A DNA stretch of 64,000 nucleotides from Paludibacter sp. 47-17 (GTDB taxonomy: Bacteria; Bacteroidota; Bacteroidia; Bacteroidales; Paludibacteraceae). This document shows, one piece after another, positions 19,620 through 28,771 of this stretch. Both the position numbers and the translations under genes were made by a program. The stretch spans positions 62,001-126,000 of the forward strand of contig MKVT01000025.1 of the NCBI GenBank assembly GCA_001898935.1. Direction: 5' to 3'. The first letter of the stretch is position 1. Each line of letters begins with the position of its first letter. Under the pieces are notes generated by a model that saw nothing but the letters and a program-made list of their open reading frames with translations, did not search any database and was not told the DNA's origin.

Positions 19620-20378
19620 ATGATCACGGTAAAAAATGTAGATAAGATTTTTGGAGATAATCATGTGTTGAAGAATGTGTCGGCCACCTTTGAAGCTGGC
19701 CGTACGAATATGATTATCGGAGCGAGCGGTTCGGGAAAAACGGTGCTGATGAAAAGCATCATCGGGCTTCACCGCATCGAACACGGCCGTATCGAGTACG
19801 ACGGGCGCAACCTGCCCGATATGCGGATGAGCGAAATCCGCCGCCTGCGTCGCGAGGTGGGTATGCTGTTTCAGGGTTCGGCACTGTTCGATTCGCTGAG
19901 CGTACTCGAAAATGTGATGTATCCGCTCGAGATGTTTGCCGAAACAACGAAAGAGGAAATGAAGGAGCGCGCCGTTTCGTGCCTGCGGCGGGTGAATTTA
20001 CCCGAGCATTCGTATAAACTGGCCCCGTCGGAGATCAGTGGCGGGATGCAGAAACGCGTGGCCATTGCCCGTGCTATCGCCCTTCAGCCCAAGTATTTGT
20101 TTTGCGACGAGCCCAACTCGGGCCTCGATCCCAAGACTTCGCTCATCATCGACCAGTTGATCAACGAAATCACCCGTGAGTTTAATATGACCACGATTAT
20201 TAATTCGCACGATATGAACTCGGTGATGGAGATTGGCGAAAAAATTATTTTCATCAACAAAGGCGAAAAAGCCTGGGAGGGAACTAAAGAAGAAATTTTC
20301 CATGCAGATAATGAAGATCTGAACGATTTCGTGTTTGCATCGGAGTTGTATAAAAAAGTAAAAAAGGCGAATCAGTAG
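19620..20378 (+). CDS. mlaF: ABC transporter ATPase, MlaF-type
   Basis: The 252-residue protein has a complete ABC ATPase set: Walker A GASGSGKT (about residues 34-41), a Q-loop MLFQGSALFD, signature SEISGGMQKRVAIARAIA, Walker B YLFCDEPNSGLDP and switch histidine NSHDMNS. The ISGGMQKR form of the signature is typical of MlaF/Mkl ATPases rather than sugar or amino-acid importers. It follows mlaE by 6 bp and supplies energy for retrograde or anterograde lipid transport. The next gene, an exonuclease, is 51 bp downstream and functionally unrelated. Confidence 0.94.
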   Translation: MITVKNVDKIFGDNHVLKNVSATFEAGRTNMIIGASGSGKTVLMKSIIGLHRIEHGRIEYDGRNLPDMRMSEIRRLRREVGMLFQGSALFDSLSVLENVMYPLEMFAETTKEEMKERAVSCLRRVNLPEHSYKLAPSEISGGMQKRVAIARAIALQPKYLFCDEPNSGLDPKTSLIIDQLINEITREFNMTTIINSHDMNSVMEIGEKIIFINKGEKAWEGTKEEIFHADNEDLNDFVFASELYKKVKKANQ

Positions 20379-20429
20379 CGGGTGCATCGCGAATGCTGAA
20401 GGAGCTTCCAATTTTAAAGTTAATTGTAT

Positions 20430-21191
20430 ATGAAAATCATATCGTATAATGTAAACGGCATCCGGGCCGCTATGACAAAGGACCTCATCGGCTGGCTGAA
20501 GGAAGAAGATCCGGATGTGCTTTGCCTGCAGGAAACCAAGGCTCAGCCCGAACAGATTGATACTATGGCTTTTGCCGAGCTGGGCTATACTACTTTTCTG
20601 CATTCGGCCGAAAAGAAAGGGTATAGTGGCGTAGCCATCATCACCAAACTGACGCCCGACACTATCGTGGTAGGGATGGATAACCCGCGTTTCGATTCCG
20701 AAGGCCGCGTGATCCGTGCCGATTTCGGCGATGTTTCGGTAATTTCGGTGTATATTCCGTCGGGTTCGTCGGGCGACGAGCGCCAGGCGTTCAAGATGGA
20801 ATTTCTCGAAGCTTTTCTGCCGTTTATCGACGAAGTACGTAAAACCCGTCCGAACCTGATCGTGTGTGGCGATTACAATATCTGTCATAAGCCCATCGAT
20901 ATCAATCATCCCGAGCGGCAGGTGGGCGTTTCGGGATTCCTGCCCGAAGAACGCGAATGGCTCGACCGTTACGAAGCTACGGGAATGATCGACAGTTTCC
21001 GTGTGTTCGACCAAAGTGCCGAAAAATACAGCTGGTGGAGCTTTCGGGGAGGCGCCCGTTACCGTAATGCCGGCTGGCGTATCGATTACCATTGGGTGAG
21101 CGAACCGCTGCGCCACCGGCTCGTCGATGCCCGCATCCTGGCCGAAGCTGTGCATTCCGATCATTGTCCGGTGACTGTTGAGTTATCTTAA
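20430..21191 (+). CDS. xth: exodeoxyribonuclease III
   Basis: The 253-residue product covers the whole ExoIII/AP endonuclease family. Visible motifs are NVNGIRAA (residues 7-14), LCLQETKA with the metal-binding Glu, SVYIPSG, the GDYN segment with catalytic Asp and Asn, [19 protein letters not shown], and the final SDHCPV with the catalytic His. It cuts DNA at abasic sites and degrades 3' ends during base-excision repair. The ATG at 20430 was preferred to a TTG two codons upstream, since the [10 protein letters not shown] start matches the family exactly. Confidence 0.95.
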   Translation: MKIISYNVNGIRAAMTKDLIGWLKEEDPDVLCLQETKAQPEQIDTMAFAELGYTTFLHSAEKKGYSGVAIITKLTPDTIVVGMDNPRFDSEGRVIRADFGDVSVISVYIPSGSSGDERQAFKMEFLEAFLPFIDEVRKTRPNLIVCGDYNICHKPIDINHPERQVGVSGFLPEEREWLDRYEATGMIDSFRVFDQSAEKYSWWSFRGGARYRNAGWRIDYHWVSEPLRHRLVDARILAEAVHSDHCPVTVELS

Positions 21192-21239
21192 AAAACATAA
21201 ATATTGCACGTTCACGTTCTATCACAGCGTTTTTGTGGT

Positions 21240-21247
21240 TACTTTTG
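21240..21247 (+). promoter_or_regulatory. -7 element upstream of the DUF6242 gene
   Basis: TACTTTTG fits TAnnTTTG. It lies between the possible early start at 21204 and the ATG at 21267, and therefore favours 21267 as the real start. No clear -33 box at the right distance is seen. Confidence 0.55.
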
Positions 21248-21266
21248 CATTTCAAAATCCAACTCA

Positions 21267-22670
21267 ATGAGCTTCAACTGGTTTAAATTTAGCATCCTGA
21301 TTGTCACTGTGGCGGTGATGAGTTCTTGTCTGTGGAACGACAACGAGACAGAATTGTCGTCGAATCCGTATTTTTATTCCTTGAAATTCGCGAAGAACGA
21401 CAGTATACCGAATATTGAAACTGCGGTGTTTACGCTTGAAGTTGATACGGCAATAAATGATCCGAGATTTAGTGATTCCATAATTGTGAATCTTGACTCG
21501 TTACCCTATCAGACCCGAATCGATAGCGTGTTTCCGACTTTCACATTTATGAGTACTTCCGGATCTTTTCTGATTATGCGTAATTCGGAGGGAACCGGAT
21601 TCGATACCATTGCCCTTACCGGAAAGGATACCGTTGATTTTACACGGGTCGTTGCCGTGCGGAATATCGCCGAGAATAAAATTGCCGAACGTACGTATCA
21701 AGTGAAAGTGAATGTACACCAGGTGGAACCCGAATTGTTTCACTGGAACAGGCTGAATTCGTCGGTTTATACGCATGCAGGGGCCGTACAGCGGACTGTG
21801 TTGTTCAACAATCGTTTCTTTTTTTATGCCAGTTCGGGGCTCAATAATTATTTGTACACTTCGAGCAATGGAAGCAGCTGGACGCCGGTCGCCCTGCAGG
21901 GATTCCCGGCTGATGTGGTTGATTTACGCTCGCTTACCGAATTCAACAATGCCTTGTATTACCTGCACGAAAATGGCGATTTGTATTGGTCGACCAATGC
22001 TAGTACCTGGACGAAAGTTGCGGTGGATGCCGGCGGTGCTACGATTGTAAACCTCCTGTTTGCACTCGAAGGTAAATTGTGGGCAACAGTGAAACACAGT
22101 TCGACCGGGCAATATTACTTTGCTACTTCGGCCACCGGGGCGGCTTGGACCACCGGAGCGGCTTTACCTGCCAATTTCCCGGTAGGCGATTATGCTGCCC
22201 TTTCGTTTGCCTCGCGCACCAAAAAGCCAAAAGCTATCGTGCTGGGCGGATACTCGTCCGGCGGCACCTTGTTGCGTAATGCCTGGAGTGTGGAGCGTAA
22301 TGTATACAACGAATACAAATGGGTCGATTTCAGTCTTGAAAACACGAGTCTGGTTTCGTTGGCGGGAGCATCGCTGGTGAATTACGACGATAAATTGTTG
22401 TTGTTCGGCGGTATGAATGCCAACGATGAAGTGATCGATCCGTTTTATATGGAGTCGATCGACGAAGGATTGAGTTGGAGAGCCGTCGATACTACTTACA
22501 ATGTGATTTACGACGAGGAATACGATGCTTCGTATGCAGCCCGCAGTTATCAGTCGGTGGTGTATGAGCCCGTTTCGAAATCGCTGTACCTGTTCGGAGG
22601 GCGTACCTCGCAGGTATATACCGATGTGTGGCGCGGTAAGTTAAATCGCTTGTCGTTTATCCGTCAATAA
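21267..22670 (+). CDS. DUF6242-type lipoprotein with beta-propeller-like repeats
   Basis: The start at 21267 gives MSFNWFKFSILIVTVAVMSSC, a lipoprotein signal with Cys21. The 467-residue protein then has an N-terminal immunoglobulin-like part and a C-terminal series of blade-like repeats (YLYTSSNGSSWTPV, LYWSTNASTWTKV, YYFATSATGAAWTT, LLLFGGMNANDEV, LYLFGGRTSQVYTDVW), reminiscent of BNR or kelch propellers, as in DUF6242 proteins of Bacteroidota. It is 6 bp upstream of a small protein gene and 405 bp upstream of a BtuB-like receptor, so it may be the surface partner of that receptor. The ligand is unknown. Confidence 0.78.
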   Translation: MSFNWFKFSILIVTVAVMSSCLWNDNETELSSNPYFYSLKFAKNDSIPNIETAVFTLEVDTAINDPRFSDSIIVNLDSLPYQTRIDSVFPTFTFMSTSGSFLIMRNSEGTGFDTIALTGKDTVDFTRVVAVRNIAENKIAERTYQVKVNVHQVEPELFHWNRLNSSVYTHAGAVQRTVLFNNRFFFYASSGLNNYLYTSSNGSSWTPVALQGFPADVVDLRSLTEFNNALYYLHENGDLYWSTNASTWTKVAVDAGGATIVNLLFALEGKLWATVKHSSTGQYYFATSATGAAWTTGAALPANFPVGDYAALSFASRTKKPKAIVLGGYSSGGTLLRNAWSVERNVYNEYKWVDFSLENTSLVSLAGASLVNYDDKLLLFGGMNANDEVIDPFYMESIDEGLSWRAVDTTYNVIYDEEYDASYAARSYQSVVYEPVSKSLYLFGGRTSQVYTDVWRGKLNRLSFIRQ

Positions 22671-22676
22671 TGATCC

Positions 22677-23042
22677 ATGCATTACTCCCGTACATCCCAT
22701 CTTGCATTGTCGTTGCGTTTCCGTCGCTGGAGTCGTAAGGCATGGGCTGTGTTTGCCAGTGTAGGGCGTGAAGTCACTATCGGTACGCTTCGCGATGGCA
22801 TTGCCGAACAGTCGATGGCTAAGGCACATGTGCCGGCCGGAGCTTGTGCGCACGAAGCTATTCAGCAGCTACAGGAAGAACAAGATGAACTGGAAGAAGT
22901 GCAGTTGCGGGTGGTAGAAGTACTTCCTTTAACTCTTGCCGTACCTGCCGGTGCGGCTTCGGCATTTTTTTTCTCAACAATATTCAACGGTTGGTACGGT
23001 TTTGGTCGTATCGACCGTTTTTTTTATCCCAATCATGACTAA
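22677..23042 (+). CDS. small conserved protein with FRRWSRK motif, upstream of a TonB receptor
   Basis: The 121-residue product begins HYSRTSHLALSLRFRRWSRKAWAVFASVGREVTIGTLRDGIAEQS. The FRRWSRK-x-(A/W)-x-VFAS-x-GR-x-V-x-IG-x-L pattern recalls small Bacteroidota proteins encoded next to TonB receptors, though this is recalled rather than checked. The middle is acidic (QEEQDELEEVQLRVVEV) and a short hydrophobic segment (LPLTLAVPAGAASAFFFS) lies near residues 83-100. There is no classical signal peptide. It follows the DUF6242 gene by 6 bp and precedes the receptor by 33 bp, so the three are probably co-transcribed. Function unknown. Confidence 0.65.
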   Translation: MHYSRTSHLALSLRFRRWSRKAWAVFASVGREVTIGTLRDGIAEQSMAKAHVPAGACAHEAIQQLQEEQDELEEVQLRVVEVLPLTLAVPAGAASAFFFSTIFNGWYGFGRIDRFFYPNHD

Positions 23043-23075
23043 CAACTAACAATTAATAATCAACAATTACGAATT

Positions 23076-25043
23076 ATGCGTATTAATTTCAAGAAAGCAG
23101 TAGCGCCCGTGATGGCCATCGCGATGAGTTGGTCGGCAGCGGCCGGCAACGAACCGGTATTGGGCAAGGATATGTACCGCCTGTCGGATACCACCGTTAT
23201 TCGCCTGGCCGGGGTAGAAGTGAATGCCGGACGAAACCGGGTATTTTCACGGGCCGGCAGGGTAGTGGAAGAAGTAAAAGCCGATGAACTCCGTAAGATG
23301 CCGGTCGAAAGTACCGATGCCCTGTTGCGGTTGTTACCCGGTGTGGATATCCGTCAGCGCGGCACCGGCTCCACCCAGGCCGATATTTCCATCCGCGGCG
23401 GCTCCTTCGACCAGGTGCTGGTACTGGTCAACGGGATCAATGTGACCGACCCGCAAACCGGACATCATAACCTCAATCTGCCGGTCGACCTTAACGATCT
23501 GCAAAGCGTGGAAGTGCTCCAGGGAGCTGCCTCGCGCCGCTACGGGAGTCAGGCGTTCAGTGGTGCGCTCAATTTTATCACCGGGCCCGACGAAAAAAAC
23601 AACCTGAAGGTGGCGCTTACCACCGGAGCCTTCGACACCCGTTCGCAGCAGCTCAGCTTCAGTGCCGGGAAGAAAATACGTAACTATACTTCGTTAGGGC
23701 ATTACAGCAGCGACGGGCACCGCATCAATACCGATTACGACATCAGCAATGTGTACAACCGTACGGTGTGGAAAACCAAACGATCGGGCACCTTCGACGC
23801 CCAGTTTTCACGTCAGTACAAATCCTTTGGAGCCAATGGTTTTTATGGGTTAGCTTACCCCAATCAATTTGAACACACCCGCACCCGCCTGTCGTCGCTC
23901 AACTGGGACAAGCAGTACGGACAACTTTACCTGCAGGGATCACTCTACCGGCGCAGGCATTACGACCGCTTCGAACTTTACCGCGATTTCCAGGGAGCCC
24001 CCGCAACTTACACGCAACACAATTACCACAAAACCACGGTCAACGGCGGAGAAATAAACGCCCGGCTCACCACCGCCATCGGGCAATTCACCGCCGGACT
24101 CGATGTGCGCAACGACCACATTTACAGTACCAAACTGGGCCGGCCCGTGGAGGGGAAATTACCCAAAAATACCGACGAACGCCGGCGCGATATCCGGTAT
24201 GCCTACGAGGCCGAACGAGCCCTCACCAATGGTTATGCAGGCTACACCGGGTCGGTAGGCCCCGTGTTCGTATCGGCAGGATTATCGCTTTCGCACACCG
24301 GCGATTACGGGTTGAAGCACCATTACGGCGCCGATTTGAGTTACTTTTTCACCAACGAACTGTCGGCCTATGTTTCGGCCAATTCCTCGTCGCGCTTGCC
24401 CACTTTTACCGATTTGTACTATTCCGACCCTATTCGGAAATCGAACCCGGATCTGCGGCCCGAAACGGCACAGACCTACGAAGGAGGCGTAGCTTATGGC
24501 GAAAAAAACCTGGGAATAAAAGCCGGCTTTTTTACCCGCTTCGGGCAAAACATCATCGACTGGATCAAATATCCGACCGAAACTCTGTGGCAGAGCGAAA
24601 ATCTTACCGCTATTACCACGCAGGGTATTTATATGAGTGCCGAATATCTTCCCGATGCAGGGCCTTTCACCCGCCTGTCGGTTTCGTATCAGTTAATGAA
24701 TGCCGATAAAAAAGCCGACGGCTTCGACTCGAAGTACGCCCTCGATTACCTGAAGCATCAGCTGACGGGGAGAGTGCAACACAGCATTGTTAAAAACATA
24801 GGAGCCAGCTGGACCTTACTGATCAAGGACCGCGCCGGGGCCTATGCCGATTTTGCCACCGGAGCTCCAACCGAATACAAGCCCCATTGCCTCCTTTCGA
24901 CGCGCGTGTCGTGGAGCCTTAAGCGCATTCAGATTTACGCCGACGCCAATAACCTGCTGAATGATAGCTATGTCGATTTCGGCGGACTGCCCATGCCCGG
25001 ATTCCATCTGTTGGCCGGGGTGAAGTGGCAGTTGCGCAGGTAA
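23076..25043 (+). CDS. TonB-dependent receptor, BtuB-like
   Basis: The 655-residue protein has a signal peptide (to about residue 24), a plug domain with DALLRLLPGVDIRQRG, ADISIRGGSFDQVLVLVNGINVTDPQTGHHN and LQSVEVLQGAASRRYGSQAFSGALNFIT, and a barrel ending in GFHLLAGVKWQLRR. Length and plug sequence fit the vitamin B12/siderophore-type receptors rather than SusC (no carboxypeptidase-like extension). No cobalamin riboswitch is visible upstream. Neighbours are a propeller-like lipoprotein and the FRRWSRK small protein, an arrangement that suggests cofactor or metal-chelate uptake. The ligand is not determined. Confidence 0.88.
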   Translation: MRINFKKAVAPVMAIAMSWSAAAGNEPVLGKDMYRLSDTTVIRLAGVEVNAGRNRVFSRAGRVVEEVKADELRKMPVESTDALLRLLPGVDIRQRGTGSTQADISIRGGSFDQVLVLVNGINVTDPQTGHHNLNLPVDLNDLQSVEVLQGAASRRYGSQAFSGALNFITGPDEKNNLKVALTTGAFDTRSQQLSFSAGKKIRNYTSLGHYSSDGHRINTDYDISNVYNRTVWKTKRSGTFDAQFSRQYKSFGANGFYGLAYPNQFEHTRTRLSSLNWDKQYGQLYLQGSLYRRRHYDRFELYRDFQGAPATYTQHNYHKTTVNGGEINARLTTAIGQFTAGLDVRNDHIYSTKLGRPVEGKLPKNTDERRRDIRYAYEAERALTNGYAGYTGSVGPVFVSAGLSLSHTGDYGLKHHYGADLSYFFTNELSAYVSANSSSRLPTFTDLYYSDPIRKSNPDLRPETAQTYEGGVAYGEKNLGIKAGFFTRFGQNIIDWIKYPTETLWQSENLTAITTQGIYMSAEYLPDAGPFTRLSVSYQLMNADKKADGFDSKYALDYLKHQLTGRVQHSIVKNIGASWTLLIKDRAGAYADFATGAPTEYKPHCLLSTRVSWSLKRIQIYADANNLLNDSYVDFGGLPMPGFHLLAGVKWQLRR

Positions 25044-25078
25044 ACAGCGAGCAATGCCATAAGGACCCTTTCGGCGCT

Positions 25079-25110
25079 TTTGTAAGATTGAAATTTTTGC
25101 TGTACTTTTG
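25079..25110 (+). promoter_or_regulatory. promoter of the FadR-type regulator
   Basis: TTTG at 25079-25082, a 20-bp spacer and TACTTTTG at 25103-25110 make a good Bacteroidota promoter. It overlaps an upstream in-frame start at 25108 and therefore points to the ATG at 25135 as the true start. Confidence 0.7.
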
Positions 25111-25134
25111 GTCTGCCAATCAGAACAGATTCGA

Positions 25135-25860
25135 ATGAATGCACTTAAAACCCTGTCCCTTCCACGGGAAAAAACAGCTGCCGATGAAGTAATCCGGCGC
25201 ATCAAACAGATGATCGCGTCGGGCGAATTAAAACCCGGAGACCGGTTGCCAGCCGAACGCAAGCTGGCCGCCGACTTCGGGTTTGGTCGTGCACAAGTAC
25301 GCGAAGCGCTGCATAAGCTGGAGTTTTACGGAATCATTAAAACCCTTCCCCAGAGCGGATCGGTAGTCAACCGGCTGGATATTACGGCGCTCGACGGACT
25401 CATATCGGACGTGGTCGACCTGCAGGAATACGATTTTTATTCGCTTGTCGAAACCCGGGTGTTGCTCGAAGCCCAGGCTATCCGGCTGTGTGCCGAACGG
25501 CGTACCGACGATGATATGAAAAAGATTATTTTTGCCCTGGAACAGTTTCAGAAATACTGGGATACTCCCGAGCGGGTAACCTACGATTTTGCATTTCACA
25601 GGGCCATCGCCGAGGCCTCGCACAACCCGGTTATCAAGGCCATGTTGCTCATCATTACACCCGATATTCTTACTATTTACAACCGTGAGCGGTTTTGTGC
25701 TCCCCGGAAAGAGCTCGTCGACGAGCACAGGCAAATGGTGGAATTAATCCGGAACGGACATTCGGTGGAGGCTGAAAAGCTTATGGTGCAGCATCTTAGT
25801 GATGTAGTGGAGTTCGCAAAACAGAAACTGACGGCCGGCTCGGCACCCCTGGAAAAATAA
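25135..25860 (+). CDS. GntR-family transcriptional regulator, FadR subfamily
   Basis: The 241-residue protein has an N-terminal winged helix (ADEVIRRIKQMIASGELKPG followed by DRLPAERKLAADFGFGR and QVREALHKLEFYGII) and a C-terminal FCD ligand-binding domain with YDFAFHRAIAEASHNPVIKAM, whose Asp/His residues normally bind a metal and a small carboxylate effector. Regulators of this class usually control sugar-acid or short organic-acid use. Its target is not evident: the gene lies after a receptor gene and before cydAB, and has its own promoter. Start chosen from that promoter. Confidence 0.9.
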   Translation: MNALKTLSLPREKTAADEVIRRIKQMIASGELKPGDRLPAERKLAADFGFGRAQVREALHKLEFYGIIKTLPQSGSVVNRLDITALDGLISDVVDLQEYDFYSLVETRVLLEAQAIRLCAERRTDDDMKKIIFALEQFQKYWDTPERVTYDFAFHRAIAEASHNPVIKAMLLIITPDILTIYNRERFCAPRKELVDEHRQMVELIRNGHSVEAEKLMVQHLSDVVEFAKQKLTAGSAPLEK

Positions 25861-25897
25861 AATTACAGCTACGAAGCTTAGTTGTCAAAAAATTGCT

Positions 25898-25931
25898 TAT
25901 TTTTGTCGAATTGTAATTAATACAATTCGAC
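25898..25931 (+). promoter_or_regulatory. cydAB promoter -7 element with overlapping palindrome
   Basis: TATTTTTG lies at 25898-25905. From 25905 a perfect inverted repeat follows, with 11-base arms GTCGAATTGTA and TACAATTCGAC and a 5-base centre, covering the expected transcription start near 25912. It is followed by CTTTTTG. It could be an operator for a repressor of cydAB, or a terminator of the regulator gene that ends at 25860; the position over the start site favours the operator. Confidence 0.6.
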
Positions 25932-26022
25932 TTTTTGTTTTATTGGCATATGTTCGGAACTACCGGCTGTGCATTCGAATAAAAAGAGTTTAATCATAAA
26001 TCAATTTAATAGTTAATATTGT

Positions 26023-27570
26023 ATGGAATTATTAGATGCGTCGTTAGTCAATTGGTCGAGAGGACAGTTTGCCCTTACCGCCATGTATCACTGGATTTTT
26101 GTGCCGCTCACCCTCGGGTTGGGAGTTATCATGGCCATCATGGAGAGCTTGTACTACAAGACCGGTAAGGAAGAGTGGAAACAGGCCACGAAGTTCTGGA
26201 TGGTTCTTTTTGGAATTAATTTCGCGATCGGGGTGGCTACCGGTATTATCATGGAGTTCCAGTTCGGTACCAACTGGTCGAACTACAGCTGGTTTGTAGG
26301 CGATATATTCGGAGCGCCGCTGGCCATTGAGGGTATGTTGGCCTTCTTTATGGAAGCTACTTTTATTTCGATCATGTTTTTCGGATGGAAGAAGGTAAGC
26401 AAAGGTTTTCACCTTACCGCCACCTGGCTTACGGTGATAGGAGCCACCTTGTCGGCTTTATGGATCCTGGTGGCCAATGCCTGGATGCAGTACCCTACGG
26501 GTATGGAATTTAATCCGGATACTACCCGCAACGAGATGGTCGATTTCTGGAGCATCTTACTTTCGCCGGTTGCAATCAATAAGTTCCTGCACACCGTATT
26601 CTCGGGATGGGTAATGGGCGCTCTGTTTGTTGTGGGAATCAGCGCCTGGTACCTGTTGCGCAAGCGCGATACCGATTTTGCCCTGAAAAGTATTAAAGTG
26701 GGTGCGATTTTCGGTTTTATTTCGTCTATCCTGATCATCTGGTCGGGCGACGGTTCGGCCTATCATGTAGCTCAGAAACAGCCGATGAAACTGGCTGTAA
26801 TGGAGGGGCTGTACGAAGGAAAGGAAGGAGCCAATATAGTAGCCATGGGCTTACTCAATCCCGAAAAGCGGTACGATAACGACGAAGAAACATTTATCGT
26901 CAAAATGGATGTCCCGGTCCCGAAATTGCTTTCGTTGCTGGGCTACCGCGATGCCGATGCGTTTGTGCCGGGGATTAAAGATATTATCGATGGGTATACA
27001 CTTTCCGACGGTAAGGTGGTTCCGTCGTTTGCCGAACGGCAGGCAAGCGGAACGCTCGCCATCAATGCCCTGCGCGATTATAAATCGGCCAAGGAAGATG
27101 GAAACGATTCGCTCGCAGCGGTTAATCTGAAAGTGCTGCGCGATAACTACAGCAATTTCGGTTACGGATACCTCGAAAAACCCGAAGATCTGATTCCGAA
27201 TGTGCCCCTTGTATTTTATTCGTTCCACATCATGGTGGCGCTCGGGATGTTGTTCCTGGTGATTTTCACCCTGGCCTGGTTCTTTATCTGGAAGAAAAAT
27301 ATCGAAAAACAAAAATGGTTCCTCTGGATTGCCCTGCTCACCATTCCATTGGGTTACCTGGCTACGCAGTTGGGGTGGGTAGTAGCCGAAGTAGGACGTC
27401 AGCCCTGGACCATTCAGGATATCCTACCCGTGCAGGCAGCTGTTTCGAGTGTTTCCACCGGATCGGTTCAGCTTACGTTCTTCCTGTTCGTGGCATTATT
27501 TACCGCCCTGCTCATTGCCGAACTTCGCATCATGTGGAAGCAAATCAAAAAAGGCCCTGCAAATCACTAA
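26023..27570 (+). CDS. cydA: cytochrome bd quinol oxidase subunit I
   Basis: The 515-residue membrane protein shows the CydA landmarks: SRGQFALTAMYHWIFVPLTLG near the N-terminus with the haem-binding His, GTNWSNYSWFVGDIFGAPLAIE, a long periplasmic quinol loop (residues about 250-380) with WSGDGSAYHVAQKQPMKLA and ..PLVFYSFHIMVALGM, and the hallmark GRQPWTIQDILPV. Subunit I holds haems b558, b595 and d. It oxidises quinol and reduces oxygen to water with very high affinity, which lets anaerobic Bacteroidota live with traces of oxygen. The cydB gene follows 26 bp downstream. Confidence 0.97.
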   Translation: MELLDASLVNWSRGQFALTAMYHWIFVPLTLGLGVIMAIMESLYYKTGKEEWKQATKFWMVLFGINFAIGVATGIIMEFQFGTNWSNYSWFVGDIFGAPLAIEGMLAFFMEATFISIMFFGWKKVSKGFHLTATWLTVIGATLSALWILVANAWMQYPTGMEFNPDTTRNEMVDFWSILLSPVAINKFLHTVFSGWVMGALFVVGISAWYLLRKRDTDFALKSIKVGAIFGFISSILIIWSGDGSAYHVAQKQPMKLAVMEGLYEGKEGANIVAMGLLNPEKRYDNDEETFIVKMDVPVPKLLSLLGYRDADAFVPGIKDIIDGYTLSDGKVVPSFAERQASGTLAINALRDYKSAKEDGNDSLAAVNLKVLRDNYSNFGYGYLEKPEDLIPNVPLVFYSFHIMVALGMLFLVIFTLAWFFIWKKNIEKQKWFLWIALLTIPLGYLATQLGWVVAEVGRQPWTIQDILPVQAAVSSVSTGSVQLTFFLFVALFTALLIAELRIMWKQIKKGPANH

Positions 27571-27596
27571 TCACTAACCATTAATCACGAAATATT

Positions 27597-28742
27597 ATGT
27601 TCACATACTCATTTTTTCAACACTACTGGTGGTTGATCATCTCTCTGCTGGGAGGTTTACTCGCGTTTTTGCTGTTTATCCAGGGAGGACAATCGATGTT
27701 ATTCTCGCTGTCGAAAACCGAGGACGAGAAACGATTATTGGTTAATGTACTGGGTCGTAAATGGGAATTCACCTTTACCACCCTGGTAACGTTCGGCGGA
27801 GCATTCTTTGCATCCTTCCCCCTGTTTTATTCCACCAGTTTCGGAGGCGCCTACTGGGTGTGGATTATCATCTTGTTTGCCTTTATTATTCAGGCTGTTT
27901 CGTACGAGTTTCAGTCGAAACCGGGCAATATTTACGGCAAAACCACCTACCGGTCGATGTTGTTTATCAATGGTGTGCTGGGTTCGTTCCTGATCGGGGT
28001 TGCCGTTGCCACCTTTTTTACAGGGAGCGATTTTACAGTAGGCAAAGGAAATATCACCGACATTGCCTCGCCGGTAATCAGCCGCTGGGGTAGTGCATGG
28101 CACGGACTGGAAGCACTGTTATGTCCCCGCAACTGGTTCCTGGGACTGGCCGTATTCTTCCTGGCCCGCACCAACGCCACGCTTTACTTTATCAACCGCA
28201 TCAGCAACGAAGTCCTCGAAGCGCGTTCGTACAAATACCTGCTCTACAACGCGGTGCCTTTTGTCGTATTCTTCCTGGCTTTTGTGATCTCCATCTTCCT
28301 TTCCGAAGGATTTGCAGTAAACGCGTCGGGCGAAGTATACATGGAAAAATACAAGTATTTCACGAACCTCATCGACATGCCCTTGGTAGGCGTGTTGTTT
28401 CTCCTGGGGGTAGTTGTTGTGCTGGCCGGAATCATTGTGTCGCTCCTCGACAAAAAGTTTAAAAAAGGAATCTGGCTGACCGGTGTGGGTACCGTAGTTA
28501 CCGTTACCATGTTGTTGCTGGTTGCAGGATACAACAATACCGCTTTCTACCCTTCGTCGACCGATCTCCAAAGTTCGCTCACCATCTATAATGCCTCGTC
28601 GAGCGAGTTTACCCTGCGCGCCATGACCTATGCCTCGGCGCTGGTTCCGGTGGTGCTTACCTATATTTTCATCGCCTGGCGAGCCATGGAAAAGAAAAAA
28701 ACCGATCTGCAGGATATCAACGACGACAGTCACGCCTATTAA
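27597..28742 (+). CDS. cydB: cytochrome bd quinol oxidase subunit II
   Basis: The 381-residue protein has eight or nine hydrophobic segments and CydB features such as WWLIISLLGGLLAFLLFIQGGQ at the N-terminus and GTAWHG-like WGSAWHGLEALLCPRNWFLG in the middle. It completes the heterodimer with CydA. Gene order and spacing (26 bp) indicate a two-gene operon; a long hairpin lies 30 bp after the stop. No CydX-like small frame is seen between the stop and the hairpin. Confidence 0.95.
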   Translation: MFTYSFFQHYWWLIISLLGGLLAFLLFIQGGQSMLFSLSKTEDEKRLLVNVLGRKWEFTFTTLVTFGGAFFASFPLFYSTSFGGAYWVWIIILFAFIIQAVSYEFQSKPGNIYGKTTYRSMLFINGVLGSFLIGVAVATFFTGSDFTVGKGNITDIASPVISRWGSAWHGLEALLCPRNWFLGLAVFFLARTNATLYFINRISNEVLEARSYKYLLYNAVPFVVFFLAFVISIFLSEGFAVNASGEVYMEKYKYFTNLIDMPLVGVLFLLGVVVVLAGIIVSLLDKKFKKGIWLTGVGTVVTVTMLLLVAGYNNTAFYPSSTDLQSSLTIYNASSSEFTLRAMTYASALVPVVLTYIFIAWRAMEKKKTDLQDINDDSHAY

Positions 28743-28771
28743 AGCCGGAAATATTGTTCACGAGGATGGTC

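Noticed and set aside
19998-21164. A 388-codon open frame on the minus strand
   Set aside because: It runs antisense to mlaF and exodeoxyribonuclease III, which are both well supported.
22900-23075. A cobalamin riboswitch upstream of the BtuB-like receptor
   Set aside because: No B12-box-like sequence is present, and the space is occupied by the small protein gene.
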